The notes under the pieces are model-generated. The model had not been told where the DNA came from, did not search any database, and saw only the letters and a program-made list of their open reading frames with translations. 34,414 nt of DNA, from assembly GCA_040400005.1 (NCBI GenBank), contig JBBARC010000040.1:1-34414 (forward strand), written 5' to 3'. This DNA comes from JBBARC01 sp040400005. GTDB lineage: Bacteria > Pseudomonadota > Alphaproteobacteria > Acetobacterales > Acetobacteraceae. This document shows positions 22,439-31,085 of the stretch, in pieces (position 1 is the first letter of the stretch; each line of letters opens with the position of its first letter). Both the position numbers and the translations under genes were made by a program.

Positions 22439-24046
22439 TTTTGCGAATGCGGCGGCGTCGTTCACGCTGCGGGTTTCGCTGAACGGTAGGGTTGCGGTGG
22501 CGCTGGTGCGCGCCAGCACATCACGCAATTCGTCCTTTATGCGGGCCAGCACCACACTTTGGCCGCGTGCAGTAACGCGGGTGGCGAAATCGAGGATTTC
22601 TTCGGCGGCGGTGCTATCGATATCGCCGCTTTCTTCCAGGCTGACGATGATGATGCGCACAGTTGGCGCGGTGGTTGCGGCAAAAATATCGCCCAGCGCG
22701 CGCGCTGCATTGGCGAAGAACAAGGCGCGATCTGGCCGGTAAATAGCGATGCCGGGTAATCTTTTTGCGCTTGGCTGGCGCTGCAAACTTGCGAAATTAT
22801 AGCCATCGGGCAGCGCGCCCAGTTCGCTGACCTGCGGTTGGGAAAAACGTGCCAGTGCGACCACCAGAGACAGGCCGATTGCCGCCAGCATGCCGTTGAG
22901 CACGCCGGCGGCCAGAACTGCGACGCAGGCGACCGCGGCGACGGCGAAATCACGGCGTATTTTTAGGAGTTGCAGTAAGGGACGCGGGTTTAGGGTGTGC
23001 AGCAAGGCGGCGATGACCACGGCGGCGAGCACCGGGGTGGGCAGGCGGGCGATAAAGCCGCCGCCGAATAGGGCCATGGCGGCAATACACAGTGCCGCCA
23101 TTACGCCTGCCAGGCGGGTTTGAGCGCCGGCTTGTTCGTTGGCGGTAGATGCCGAAAATCCAGCCCCTACCGGCATGCCTTGCACCAGGGCGGCGCCGAT
23201 ATTAGCCAGGCCCAGGGCGCGCAATTCGCGGTTGGCATCGACGGTGTCGCCGTGGCGCAGGGCGAGACCGCGGATGGAACCCCAGGATTCGGCGTAGATC
23301 ATTAAAAACATTGGCAGCGAATACGAGGCGAGGCGCAGCCAATCGTCGTAGCCCAGGCTGGGAGCTGCGAGTTTTATGCGGGCAAAATCTATGGTGCCGA
23401 CCAGTTGCACGCCGTGGCCGGCCAGGTGCATGGCGACCGCCGCGTAGGCGCCGGCGCACAGGACCAAAAAGCCCCGTGGCAGCAGCGGCCAGCGGGCCAG
23501 CACCAGTAAGCCTGCCAGAGCCGCCAGCCCGGTGAGCAAGCTGGGGAGATTCCATGTTGGCAGGGCGGCCAGCATGTGCAGCAACATGACGGGGGCTGCA
23601 CCTGATGGCGGGGCGATGCCGACCAGCAGCGGTATCTGTTTAATGATGATGGTGGCGCCTAGGCCCAGGCCAAAACCGCGCAGCACTGGGCGCGAGATGA
23701 AATCGGCCAAAAAGCCGAGTTTTAAGAGGCTGGCAGCCAAGAACCAAACGCCCGCGAGCAGCACGATAGCGAGAGTAATGGTTAGCCGTGCGCCTGGCGT
23801 GGTGGCACCAGCCGATGCCACGGAGGCTGCGATGATGGCGGCCGAGGCCGATGTTGGGCTGACCACTGCAAAGCGGCTGGCGCCGAACAGTGCGTACACC
23901 ACCAGACCGCTGGCAGCGGCAAAAATCGCGTGTTGCGGAGCAAGACCTGCTATCCCCGCATACGCCACCGCTTCAGGCAGCAACAAACCTGCAAGCGAAA
24001 TGCCGGCTGTTATATCGCCGAACGCGGGGCGAGCAGCGGCCGCCAA
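22403..24046 (-). CDS. SulP family anion transporter with STAS domain
   Basis: SulP (SLC26-like) inner-membrane proteins move sulfate, bicarbonate or dicarboxylates. The 547-residue product starts with the family's first segment (DITAGISLAGLLLPEAVAYAGIAGL), followed by ASSASAA-type repeats and about ten more membrane segments. A cytoplasmic STAS domain follows from about 430, with the conserved D-S-T loop in ESGDIDSTAAEEIL. The only start before TM1 is a TTG at 24046, directly after the in-frame TGA of the upstream gene. Translation is therefore probably coupled to it, with a rare start codon. The substrate is unknown; the neighbour suggests an organic acid only as a guess. Confidence 0.9.
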   Translation of the reverse strand: MAAAARPAFGDITAGISLAGLLLPEAVAYAGIAGLAPQHAIFAAASGLVVYALFGASRFAVVSPTSASAAIIAASVASAGATTPGARLTITLAIVLLAGVWFLAASLLKLGFLADFISRPVLRGFGLGLGATIIIKQIPLLVGIAPPSGAAPVMLLHMLAALPTWNLPSLLTGLAALAGLLVLARWPLLPRGFLVLCAGAYAAVAMHLAGHGVQLVGTIDFARIKLAAPSLGYDDWLRLASYSLPMFLMIYAESWGSIRGLALRHGDTVDANRELRALGLANIGAALVQGMPVGAGFSASTANEQAGAQTRLAGVMAALCIAAMALFGGGFIARLPTPVLAAVVIAALLHTLNPRPLLQLLKIRRDFAVAAVACVAVLAAGVLNGMLAAIGLSLVVALARFSQPQVSELGALPDGYNFASLQRQPSAKRLPGIAIYRPDRALFFANAARALGDIFAATTAPTVRIIIVSLEESGDIDSTAAEEILDFATRVTARGQSVVLARIKDELRDVLARTSATATLPFSETRSVNDAAAFAKSRLESSNSGKS

Positions 24047-25582
24047 TCAGGGTTTAACCGCAGCCGGTAAGGGGGCGCGATCTTCGGGCATATCATCGAC
24101 AATACCGGCCAAGTTTTTCGCCAGACCCTTTTTGTGTTCAACCTCCATGCCGCGAAAAATCTGAATGCGCTGCGCCTGGGGCGATCCGGCGCCGTGCATG
24201 GATTCGGTGAGATAGCCCACCGCGTTGCGCCCCAGGGTCATGTTTTCGATCAGCCGCAACATGCGCGCGCGATGTTCAACCGGCACATTATCGCGGCCCT
24301 TAAAATATTTGCGCAAAATTGGCCCGGCGACATCGTGTTCGAAATCGGCCTGGCTGGGCAAGGTGACCATTAGGCCACCAGCAAGATCCTGCGCCAGGCG
24401 CGAAATTTCGTAAGGGAAGCGGGTGACATTGTGCTTGCACACATTAGCCAGCATGGAATCGTTCATATAAATGCCCGATGCTAGCGGTTTTGCTTCGTGC
24501 GATGAGGCGATGGCGGAGGAATAAATAGTTTCGTTAAGGTGGGTCATTTCCACCAATTTGTCACGAACGTGGCTGGCCTGATCAGCGCCATTCATTTCCG
24601 CAATAGCCGCCGCCGCCCCCACCATGACATCGCCAAGCCCGGTTTTGCAGACGTAGCTGGCGCGGTGGTACGAGGTGAAGCGAGCGACCATATCTTGGGC
24701 GAATTCGTACTCGCCATCCATAAACACGTGGTCGTGCGGGATGAACACATCATCGAACACCACCAGCACTTCCTGGCCGCCAAATTTTGCGTTGCCTTTA
24801 TCGATATCGCCGGCCTCCATCGCGCGGGTATCGCAGGATTGCCGGCCGTAAATATAGGTGATGCCGGCAGCATCCCCTGGCACCACGCCGACCACGGCGT
24901 AATCATGATCGCTGGCGGTCATGTTCATGGTGGGCATCACCATGATCCAGTGGCTGTTGAGCCCGCCGGTCATGTGGGCTTTGGCGCCGGTGACAAAAAT
25001 ACCGGCGTCGTTGCGCCGTGTGACATGCAAAAACAAATCGGGGTCGGCCTGTTCGCTCGGCCGGCGGCTGCGATCGCCTTTGGGGTCGGTCATGCCGGCG
25101 CCAATAATGACGTTGTTGCGCTGGGCATGTTTGAGGAATGCGAGAAAGCGCTGGTGGTACGGTGTGCCGTGTTTTTGGTCGATATCGTAAGTAATAGAAT
25201 GCAGCACGCTAATGGTATCAAGACCGGCGCAGCGTTGAAAACAGGTGCCGGTGAGTTGACCCATGCGGCGCTGCATGCGGTTTTTGGCAACCAAATCACC
25301 TGGGCTTTCGACAATATGCAAAAACCGATTAACCGTTGCGTTGATCAGCGGCGAATAGGCGGTGGCGAGATCGGGGTTGGCGACCGCCAGATCGTAGGTC
25401 ATTTTCAGCGCATTGATCGACGGGCGAATGATCGGGTGATCGACCGGCTCTTCGATCAATTGGCCAAACATGTACACCACAACGCCGCGGTTGCGCAGGC
25501 TTTGCACATACTCATCGCCGGTATGAATGGGTGCAAAGCGCGCCTCGCGCGCGGCGGCGGTTTCTATGTGTGGGTGGGTCAT
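24047..25582 (-). CDS. 4-hydroxybutyryl-CoA dehydratase-like / HpaB-superfamily flavoprotein
   Basis: The 511-residue product belongs to the HpaB superfamily (acyl-CoA-dehydrogenase fold), which includes 4-hydroxyphenylacetate 3-monooxygenase and 4-hydroxybutyryl-CoA dehydratase (AbfD). It has the cysteine pair Cys114 and Cys118 (TGTCFQRCAGLD), then His306, Tyr310, Cys312 and Lys313 (YHRASYVCKTGLGDV). These sit where AbfD binds its [4Fe-4S] cluster, so an iron-sulfur dehydratase-like enzyme is favoured over a monooxygenase. From memory the AbfD His-Cys spacing is one residue longer, so the substrate may differ. GGGAG precedes the ATG. The SulP gene follows with no gap. No CoA-pathway genes are adjacent. 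Confidence 0.75.
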   Translation of the reverse strand: MTHPHIETAAAREARFAPIHTGDEYVQSLRNRGVVVYMFGQLIEEPVDHPIIRPSINALKMTYDLAVANPDLATAYSPLINATVNRFLHIVESPGDLVAKNRMQRRMGQLTGTCFQRCAGLDTISVLHSITYDIDQKHGTPYHQRFLAFLKHAQRNNVIIGAGMTDPKGDRSRRPSEQADPDLFLHVTRRNDAGIFVTGAKAHMTGGLNSHWIMVMPTMNMTASDHDYAVVGVVPGDAAGITYIYGRQSCDTRAMEAGDIDKGNAKFGGQEVLVVFDDVFIPHDHVFMDGEYEFAQDMVARFTSYHRASYVCKTGLGDVMVGAAAAIAEMNGADQASHVRDKLVEMTHLNETIYSSAIASSHEAKPLASGIYMNDSMLANVCKHNVTRFPYEISRLAQDLAGGLMVTLPSQADFEHDVAGPILRKYFKGRDNVPVEHRARMLRLIENMTLGRNAVGYLTESMHGAGSPQAQRIQIFRGMEVEHKKGLAKNLAGIVDDMPEDRAPLPAAVKP

Positions 25583-25680
25583 GGCAATCTCCCGGATCAG
25601 TGCCGCCTGTCTATCGGGCCGCGCGCGCGGCGTCGAGATGCGTGGTTAGCCGCCGCTGGGCAATCGGGCGAATGCAAAAA

Positions 25681-26025
25681 GTAAGAATTTTCTTTTTGAC
25701 TTCCGAAAAAAGGTAACTGCCCAGGTAGGGTCGAAGCTACACAACCCATTGAAAACATTTATGGCGACTTCGGGTTTAGGTCTGGTTTCGATACGCAAAC
25801 TGCCGAAAAAGGGACAGTTTGCGTCGGTAACGTAATGGCCTGCGCGCCGAGAGTTGAGTCTTTTGAGGCAGTTAGCGTTCTCACCCCTACCTGGGCAGTT
25901 ACGAAAAAAGAAACAAAAAAGACTTTTTTGACGCTGGTTCGGAGAACGCGGTGGCAGCGTTGCCCCTGTCCCAACATTACAAAAGTCTTTTTGCTTCTTT
26001 TTCTTCAGAAAAAGAAGAGTCTTAC
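25681..26025. repeat. Dispersed T-rich palindromic repeat interrupted by a MITE (trxA 3' side)
   Basis: The ends are GTAAG and CTTAC as in the 20837-20977 copy. Removing the MITE at 25713-25902 plus one 8-bp duplicate leaves a 147-bp element. Its left arm then aligns through CAAAAAAGACTTTTTTGACGC, and its right arm through AAAAGTCTTTTTGCTTC, to that copy. The core is in the opposite orientation. It occupies most of the 516-bp gap between the dehydratase-like gene and trxA; I see no gene in that gap. Confidence 0.8.
25713..25902. mobile_element. 190-bp IS66-like MITE
   Basis: Perfect 18-bp terminal inverted repeats: GTAACTGCCCAGGTAGGG at 25713-25730 and its complement at 25885-25902. Exact 8-bp direct repeats GAAAAAAG flank it at 25705-25712 and 25903-25910. 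Ends starting GTAA and an 8-bp duplication are the marks of the IS66 family. It has no coding frame. Inside is a perfect hairpin, CGCAAACTG (25794-25802) with CAGTTTGCG (25815-25823). It would need a transposase supplied in trans. Confidence 0.85.
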
Positions 26026-26098
26026 TTGCACCCGATTGCCCTGGGGACGCGGCTGGCATCCCCTGGTTTTTTATCTGCGTGGTCGTCACCATCCGCGT

Positions 26099-26425
26099 CT
26101 AAAGGCTGCTGGCGACCCATTCTTTAAGCTGGCTTTTGGGGGCGGCGCCGACTTTGGTGGCGACCGGCTTGCCATCTTTGAACATGATCATGGTGGGGAT
26201 ACCGCGCACGCCGTAGGTGTTGGGCGTGGTTGGGTTTTCGTCGATGTTCACTTTGACGACGGTGACCCGGCCTTTGTATTCGGCGCCGATTTCTTCCAGG
26301 GCCGGGGCGATCATTTTGCAGGGGCCGCACCATTCGGCCCAGAAATCCACCAGCACCGGACCGGTCGCTTTCAGCACGTCGGTTTCAAAGCTGTCGTCGG
26401 TAACCGCCACGGTGTTTTCGCTCAT
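26099..26425 (-). CDS. trxA: Thioredoxin
   Basis: A 108-residue cytoplasmic dithiol-disulfide oxidoreductase. The active site is WCGPC (Cys33, Cys36) within VLVDFWAEWCGPCKMIAPAL, and the cis-proline is in VRGIPTMIMFKDG. Length is typical of TrxA. The ATG at 26425 is preceded by AGGAGAG at good spacing. It follows addA on the same strand, an order often seen in alphaproteobacteria. Downstream is the MITE-bearing palindromic repeat. Confidence 0.96.
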   Translation of the reverse strand: MSENTVAVTDDSFETDVLKATGPVLVDFWAEWCGPCKMIAPALEEIGAEYKGRVTVVKVNIDENPTTPNTYGVRGIPTMIMFKDGKPVATKVGAAPKSQLKEWVASSL

Positions 26426-26568
26426 GATACTCTCTCCTGTCGCGCGCCTGCGGCGCGTCCTAAAACCTGTGATCCTCCCAGGTGGCGCGATGCCGCCTGG
26501 CAATCAAGCCGGTTTGACCACCCGCCGCACATGGCTGGTACGGTGCAAACACGGGTAACCGCCGCTGA

Positions 26569-29500
26569 TCAGGCGGCAAGACGATTAGGATCATGCGCAT
26601 CAAGCAGGGTTTCGGGCAACTCGTGCACAATGGCATCTTCGGTCCAGATCAACAGGCAGCGCACCGGGCGGCCGGGGTAGAGCGCCTGCAAAACCGCGCG
26701 GTAGGCGGCCATTTGGCGGGCGTAGCGCCGCGGGGTTAGGGCGGCGCTGGCCGGTGCGCCACGGCCGGTTTTGTAGTCGGCGATGACAATCATATCCGGC
26801 AGGATGGCCAGCCGGTCGATCAAGCCGGCCACCACCTGGTTGCCGATCACTGCCTGCACGGGCTGTTCGGCGCGGCTGCTGGGGCCAAATAAGGGGGCAA
26901 GGGCGGGGTCGGCTAGCACGGCGAGGGCTTGGTCGGCGGCATGGCCGGGGTTGCTGATGCCGGCGGCGGCGCTGGCCGCATAGCGGTGGGCGGCATCGTG
27001 GCGGGCTTCGGGCGGCAGGCTGGGCAGATGCTGCAGCAGCGCGTGGATCAGCGTGCCGCGGCGAAATTTGGTTTCTGGCGGGCCGCCGAGCAGTGGGGAT
27101 CGCGCGGCTGGCAGGGTGCCGAGCTCGACACCTTCCGGCCGGCTGGGCGCAAGTGGTGTGGGGCGGGCGGGTTCGGCCGCCGGTGGGGTTGCGCGCCAGT
27201 GCGGGGCGCTGCCTGCGAAATCTGGCAGGGCGGTGGTGGCGGGTGCGGATTTGGTCTCGTCGGGTTTTGGCGTTTCGCGTTGGGGTGCCGAAAAGCTTAA
27301 CGCATCGCCCCAGCCATATAAGGGGTTGGCGGTGGCGCCGAGCAAACCCATGCCACGCTTTACCGTTTCGTACCAGCACTTTTCTGGCAAATCTTTGGCT
27401 GTTTTGCCTTGCCAGCCGCAAATCAGCAGCCGGTCGCGCGCGCGGGTGAGGGCCACGTAAAGTAAGCGGTTGTATTCTTCATCGGTTTCGCGGCGTCGCT
27501 CGGCTGTGAGGGCGGCAACCCGGGTGGAAAATTTGCCCGATGCCACCAGCAACGGCAAGGCTGCAGGGGCTATCACGGTATCATCCCACACCAAACTATC
27601 ACGCATGGGCGATAGGCTGGTGGTATCGGGCAAAATAACAAACGGCGCTTCCAGCCCTTTGGCGCCGTGCACGGTCATGATGCGCACGGCGTTGCCGGCG
27701 GCATCGGCCTCGCGTTTTATATCGGTGCCGGCATTTTCGAGCCAGTGTACAAAGCCTTGCAGGGATGGTGTGTGGGTTTCGGCGTAGGCCAGGGCTTGGG
27801 ACAGTAATTCATCGACTGGGTCGGCGGCTTCTGGGCCGAGCCGCGCAAACAGGCGGGCGCGCCCGCCCAATGGGCCGAGCGCTTCGGCAAACAGCGCGTG
27901 CGGCGTGGTGAAATCGGCCCGCGCCAGCAGGGTTGCAAAGAAAGTTTGGGCCGTTTGCCACTCGGCGCGTTCATCGGCGCGGTTGCGTAAGGCATCATAT
28001 AAGCTGCCGGTGCGGCCAATTGCTAGCGCCATGAGGCCATCTTCATCGATGCCGCCGAGCGGGCTTTTTAGCCATTCGGCAAACGACAAATCATCTTGTG
28101 GCAACAGCAAGGCACGCGCCAGCGAGAGTAAATCGGCAACTGCGGGCTGTTCGGTCAGCTTCATGCGGTCAAGGCCGGCCACCGGCACGCCGAGGGTTTT
28201 TAGCGCGCGGGTCAGCGCCCGATCGAATTGGCTGCGGTGGCGCACCAGCACCAGCACATCGCCTGGGCGCAGGGGGCGGCCGGCACTTTGTAGTTGCACG
28301 CCGCCGGATAATTGGGCGGCCAAGTATCTGGCCAGTTCCTGCACCAAGGTATCGGCCGATGACCGGGCCCGGGCGTTTTGCAATGGTGGCTGCCAGGGGC
28401 TGGGATCTTGTATTTCTGGCACGGGTGCTAACGGCCACAGCTCAACCAGGCCACCGGCCAAGGCCCGGTTGGCTATGTGGAAAAAATGGTCACCGTCGGT
28501 GACGCCGCTGGCGGCGATGGGATCGGCAAATACGGCATCAACCAAGCCCAACACCGGGGTTGCCGATCTGAACGAGACATCCAGCGTGCTATCCAAAAAC
28601 GGTTTTTCGGCGGCGCGGGCGCGATCGCCGAATTTCGTCTGCCAGCGGGCAAATTCGGCAGGCCGCGCGCCTTGAAATGAATAGATCGATTGTTTGCGGT
28701 CGCCCACGGCGAACACCGTGCGTGGCATGGCATCATCGCGCGGCACGCTTTCGCCTGCAAAAAAATCGGCGGTTAAGCTTGCAGCAATGGTCCATTGGAT
28801 GGGGGCGGTATCTTGTACTTCATCGAGCAGCAAATGATCGAGCCCGGCATCGAGTTTGTATAGCACCCAGGCGGAGCCAACATCTTTAAGCAGTTGGTCG
28901 GTCCGGCGGATGAGATCGTCGTAATCCAGATGGGCGGCATGTTGTTTGCGTTTGGCGTAATTGGCCAGCATGGGGGTTGCCAGATCGAGCAGGGCGGAGC
29001 TGGCCTCGATCACATCAAACGCGCTGGCTTGTTCGAGAAAATCTAGCACGCGGTTTTGTTCGGCAACCATGGTTGGGATAATGTCGGTGTGGGCGCGGGC
29101 CAGCACGGCGGCGGCAAAGACACTTTGTGCACGGGGTTCGAGTGTGCCGGTGAGAAACCAGGATTGCCATTCTGCCCAGGCATCTTCACGCAATTTGGCT
29201 GGGCGGTTGAGCCAGCCTAATTGCTGGGCGGCTTTGCCACGCAGGGCCGTGCTGCCATGGGCTTGGGTGCGTTGGAGCACATCGCGCAAACCTGCTTCAT
29301 CGGGGATTTTTACCGCATCGGCCATCATGGCGGCGTGGCTGGTGTAGCGTAGATTTAGGCTGCGGGCGAAAGCGGCGGCGCGATCAGCGGGTGACAGCGC
29401 CATGACGCCGGCCAGTTTTTCGCGATCTTTTTCGAGCTGGCCGAGTAAGTTGGTAAAATTTTCGAGGTTGATGCGGGCGGCAAGGATATCGAGCACTGCG

Positions 29501-30030
29501 GCTGCGGCTTCCGGCAGCACGGCTTCGCGCGCGGCATTTAGGCCATCGCGGGCATCGGCATCGTCGAGCAACTGAAAATGCGGCGAAATGCCCGCTTCCA
29601 GCGGGAAGCGTTTGAGCAAAGATTGGCAGAATGCGTGGATGGTTGCGATGCGCATGCCGCCGGGCAGATCTAGCACGTGGGCCAGTAGGGTGCGGGCAAC
29701 ATTTAAGGTGGCGTCGTTGGCCGGCACATCCAACGCGCGCAGATCGGCGGCGAGGTTTTCATCGGAGAGGGATACCCAGGTGCCGAGTTTTTTTTGCAGG
29801 CGGATGGCCATTTCGGCGGCGGCGGCGCGGGTGTAGGTGAGGCATAAAATGCGCGCGGGATCGGCGCCGGCCAGCATCAGGCGGAGCAGGCGATCGACCA
29901 GCAGCGTGGTTTTGCCGCTGCCGGCGTGGGCGGAAACAAAGGCGGAGGTGGCGGGGTTTGACGCGCGCCGCTGTTCGGCGCGGGCGCGGTCGCTGGGTGA
30001 GGGGGTGAGGTTTGGCATGCGGCGGATCAT
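26569..30030 (-). CDS. addA: Double-strand break repair helicase-nuclease AddA
   Basis: AddA is the UvrD-like helicase/nuclease subunit of AddAB, which resects broken DNA ends for RecA. The 1153-residue product has Walker A SAHAGSGKTTLLVDR (33-47), DYDDLI, motif II LLDEVQDTAPIQW (401-413) and motif III AVGDRKQSIYSFQGARP (441-457). Motif V is TVHGAKGLEAPFVILPD and motif VI RLLYVALTRARDRLLICGW. A C-terminal RecB-type nuclease follows, with RRGTLIHALLQHLP and catalytic VIADYKTGR. In related bacteria addB lies directly upstream and overlaps addA; here a toxin-antitoxin-like pair takes that place and addB is not in the window. A second in-frame ATG lies at 30018. Confidence 0.95.
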   Translation of the reverse strand: MIRRMPNLTPSPSDRARAEQRRASNPATSAFVSAHAGSGKTTLLVDRLLRLMLAGADPARILCLTYTRAAAAEMAIRLQKKLGTWVSLSDENLAADLRALDVPANDATLNVARTLLAHVLDLPGGMRIATIHAFCQSLLKRFPLEAGISPHFQLLDDADARDGLNAAREAVLPEAAAAVLDILAARINLENFTNLLGQLEKDREKLAGVMALSPADRAAAFARSLNLRYTSHAAMMADAVKIPDEAGLRDVLQRTQAHGSTALRGKAAQQLGWLNRPAKLREDAWAEWQSWFLTGTLEPRAQSVFAAAVLARAHTDIIPTMVAEQNRVLDFLEQASAFDVIEASSALLDLATPMLANYAKRKQHAAHLDYDDLIRRTDQLLKDVGSAWVLYKLDAGLDHLLLDEVQDTAPIQWTIAASLTADFFAGESVPRDDAMPRTVFAVGDRKQSIYSFQGARPAEFARWQTKFGDRARAAEKPFLDSTLDVSFRSATPVLGLVDAVFADPIAASGVTDGDHFFHIANRALAGGLVELWPLAPVPEIQDPSPWQPPLQNARARSSADTLVQELARYLAAQLSGGVQLQSAGRPLRPGDVLVLVRHRSQFDRALTRALKTLGVPVAGLDRMKLTEQPAVADLLSLARALLLPQDDLSFAEWLKSPLGGIDEDGLMALAIGRTGSLYDALRNRADERAEWQTAQTFFATLLARADFTTPHALFAEALGPLGGRARLFARLGPEAADPVDELLSQALAYAETHTPSLQGFVHWLENAGTDIKREADAAGNAVRIMTVHGAKGLEAPFVILPDTTSLSPMRDSLVWDDTVIAPAALPLLVASGKFSTRVAALTAERRRETDEEYNRLLYVALTRARDRLLICGWQGKTAKDLPEKCWYETVKRGMGLLGATANPLYGWGDALSFSAPQRETPKPDETKSAPATTALPDFAGSAPHWRATPPAAEPARPTPLAPSRPEGVELGTLPAARSPLLGGPPETKFRRGTLIHALLQHLPSLPPEARHDAAHRYAASAAAGISNPGHAADQALAVLADPALAPLFGPSSRAEQPVQAVIGNQVVAGLIDRLAILPDMIVIADYKTGRGAPASAALTPRRYARQMAAYRAVLQALYPGRPVRCLLIWTEDAIVHELPETLLDAHDPNRLAA

Positions 30031-30067
30031 CGCGCGGTTGGAATTGGGGCGCTAGAGGGAGGCGCCG

Positions 30068-30448
30068 TTATGCGGTGATCGGCACGGTCTCTATCCTATC
30101 GGTCATTGCATAGGGATCAATCCGCACATGCAAAACGCCGGCGATGGCGGTTGGTACGCGGCGGCGTTCAACCAGGCGCATTTCTAGAAAGCCAAAGGCT
30201 GCGAGCTTGTTGAGGGTGCGTAGCAAATTTGGTTCGGCACGTTGGGTTAGGCGCGCCAGCTGTGCCACCGATTGCGGTTTGGTATCGCGGATAATGCGCA
30301 GCAAATCGCGGTTTTCCGGGGTTAAAATCCTGATCAGTGCTTCCGCCGATTCGATGCTTGGCGCGGCGGCATCGCTGGGCGCCGGACTATCGCCGCGGGC
30401 GACGGCGCGCATCTCGGTCATTAAGGTTGTGAAGGGTTGTATCTTCAT
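30068..30448 (-). CDS. TumA-like HTH antitoxin / MarR-like DNA-binding protein
   Basis: The 126-residue product has a winged-helix region at about 42-100. It runs from LTPENRDLLRIIRDTKPQSVAQLARLTQ to AEPNLLRTLNKLAAFGFLEMRLVERRRVPTAIAG. This fits the HVO_A0114-type HTH proteins annotated as TumA antitoxins. Its ATG overlaps the stop of the TumE-like gene as ATGA, the compact layout expected of a toxin-antitoxin pair with the toxin first. It probably binds and represses its own promoter and neutralises the partner. The addA start is 37 bases downstream, so the pair may be co-transcribed with addA. Confidence 0.68.
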   Translation of the reverse strand: MKIQPFTTLMTEMRAVARGDSPAPSDAAAPSIESAEALIRILTPENRDLLRIIRDTKPQSVAQLARLTQRAEPNLLRTLNKLAAFGFLEMRLVERRRVPTAIAGVLHVRIDPYAMTDRIETVPITA

Positions 30449-30864
30449 TGTGGTTTCCTTGTTGCGGCGTCACCTTCGCCCACCGCCGCTGTACTGATGC
30501 CAATCTCGCCCAAAACGCGGGCCACTTCGTGGTGAAAATCGGTTAGCAACTGATCGGCCGTGGTAAATATATAGGGCCGCCCGGCATCGGCGCTGGTGCG
30601 ATGCCAATGATCGTGCGCCGCAGCGGCTGCGCCAAAGCGTGATCCTGACGGTGGCGCGGCATGAGCGTTGTCAAAGCCCATGAGCCTGGCCCCGGTTGGG
30701 CCGTGCCGGGTGAACGCATAGCGCAAACCATGCGGCCGTTGGGTGGTTGCGGGCACGCGTTTGATCTCGAATTTCACCCAATAACCCCGTTCAAAATAAT
30801 GAACGCGACCGTCGAAGGCCAAGAGGAACTCTAATGCGTGGGCGCCAGAGGCAGGGTTTGCCAT
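30445..30864 (-). CDS. TumE-like toxin (DUF6516 family)
   Basis: The 139-residue product has features of the TumE/DUF6516 family. It starts with ALEFLLAFDGRVHYFERGYWVKFEIKRV, then has RYAFTRHGPTGARLMGFDNAHA, DHWHR and PYIFTTADQLLTDFHHEVARVL. The conserved GFDNAH and DHWHR blocks are probably the active core; the biochemical target is not something I can state. The Ala-rich insert around 70-85 is low complexity. It precedes and overlaps the HTH partner. No neighbour explains a housekeeping role, so toxin is the best call from family and layout. Confidence 0.68.
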   Translation of the reverse strand: MANPASGAHALEFLLAFDGRVHYFERGYWVKFEIKRVPATTQRPHGLRYAFTRHGPTGARLMGFDNAHAAPPSGSRFGAAAAAHDHWHRTSADAGRPYIFTTADQLLTDFHHEVARVLGEIGISTAAVGEGDAATRKPQ

Positions 30865-31085
30865 ATCCTATCATGATAACATAGCCAAATGCGCAAAGCA
30901 ATTTTAACCGAACGACGGTGGTTAGTCAGTTTGCCTGTCCGGTTTTTGCGAACGCACGCGACGGGGCAGGCGGTTGCCGCCAGGCGCCCAACATGGTGCT
31001 GCCGCCAACCCGGACGTTTTGTCGGCAGTTTGCGAAGGCGCATGACGCCTCGCTTATCCGGCAGCGGGAGTTGTGGACAAGCCGG

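Noticed and set aside
24539..25684. 381-codon open frame antisense to the dehydratase-like gene
   Set aside because: His/Ala/Gly-rich with no recognisable domain; the opposite strand has a clear enzyme with conserved motifs.
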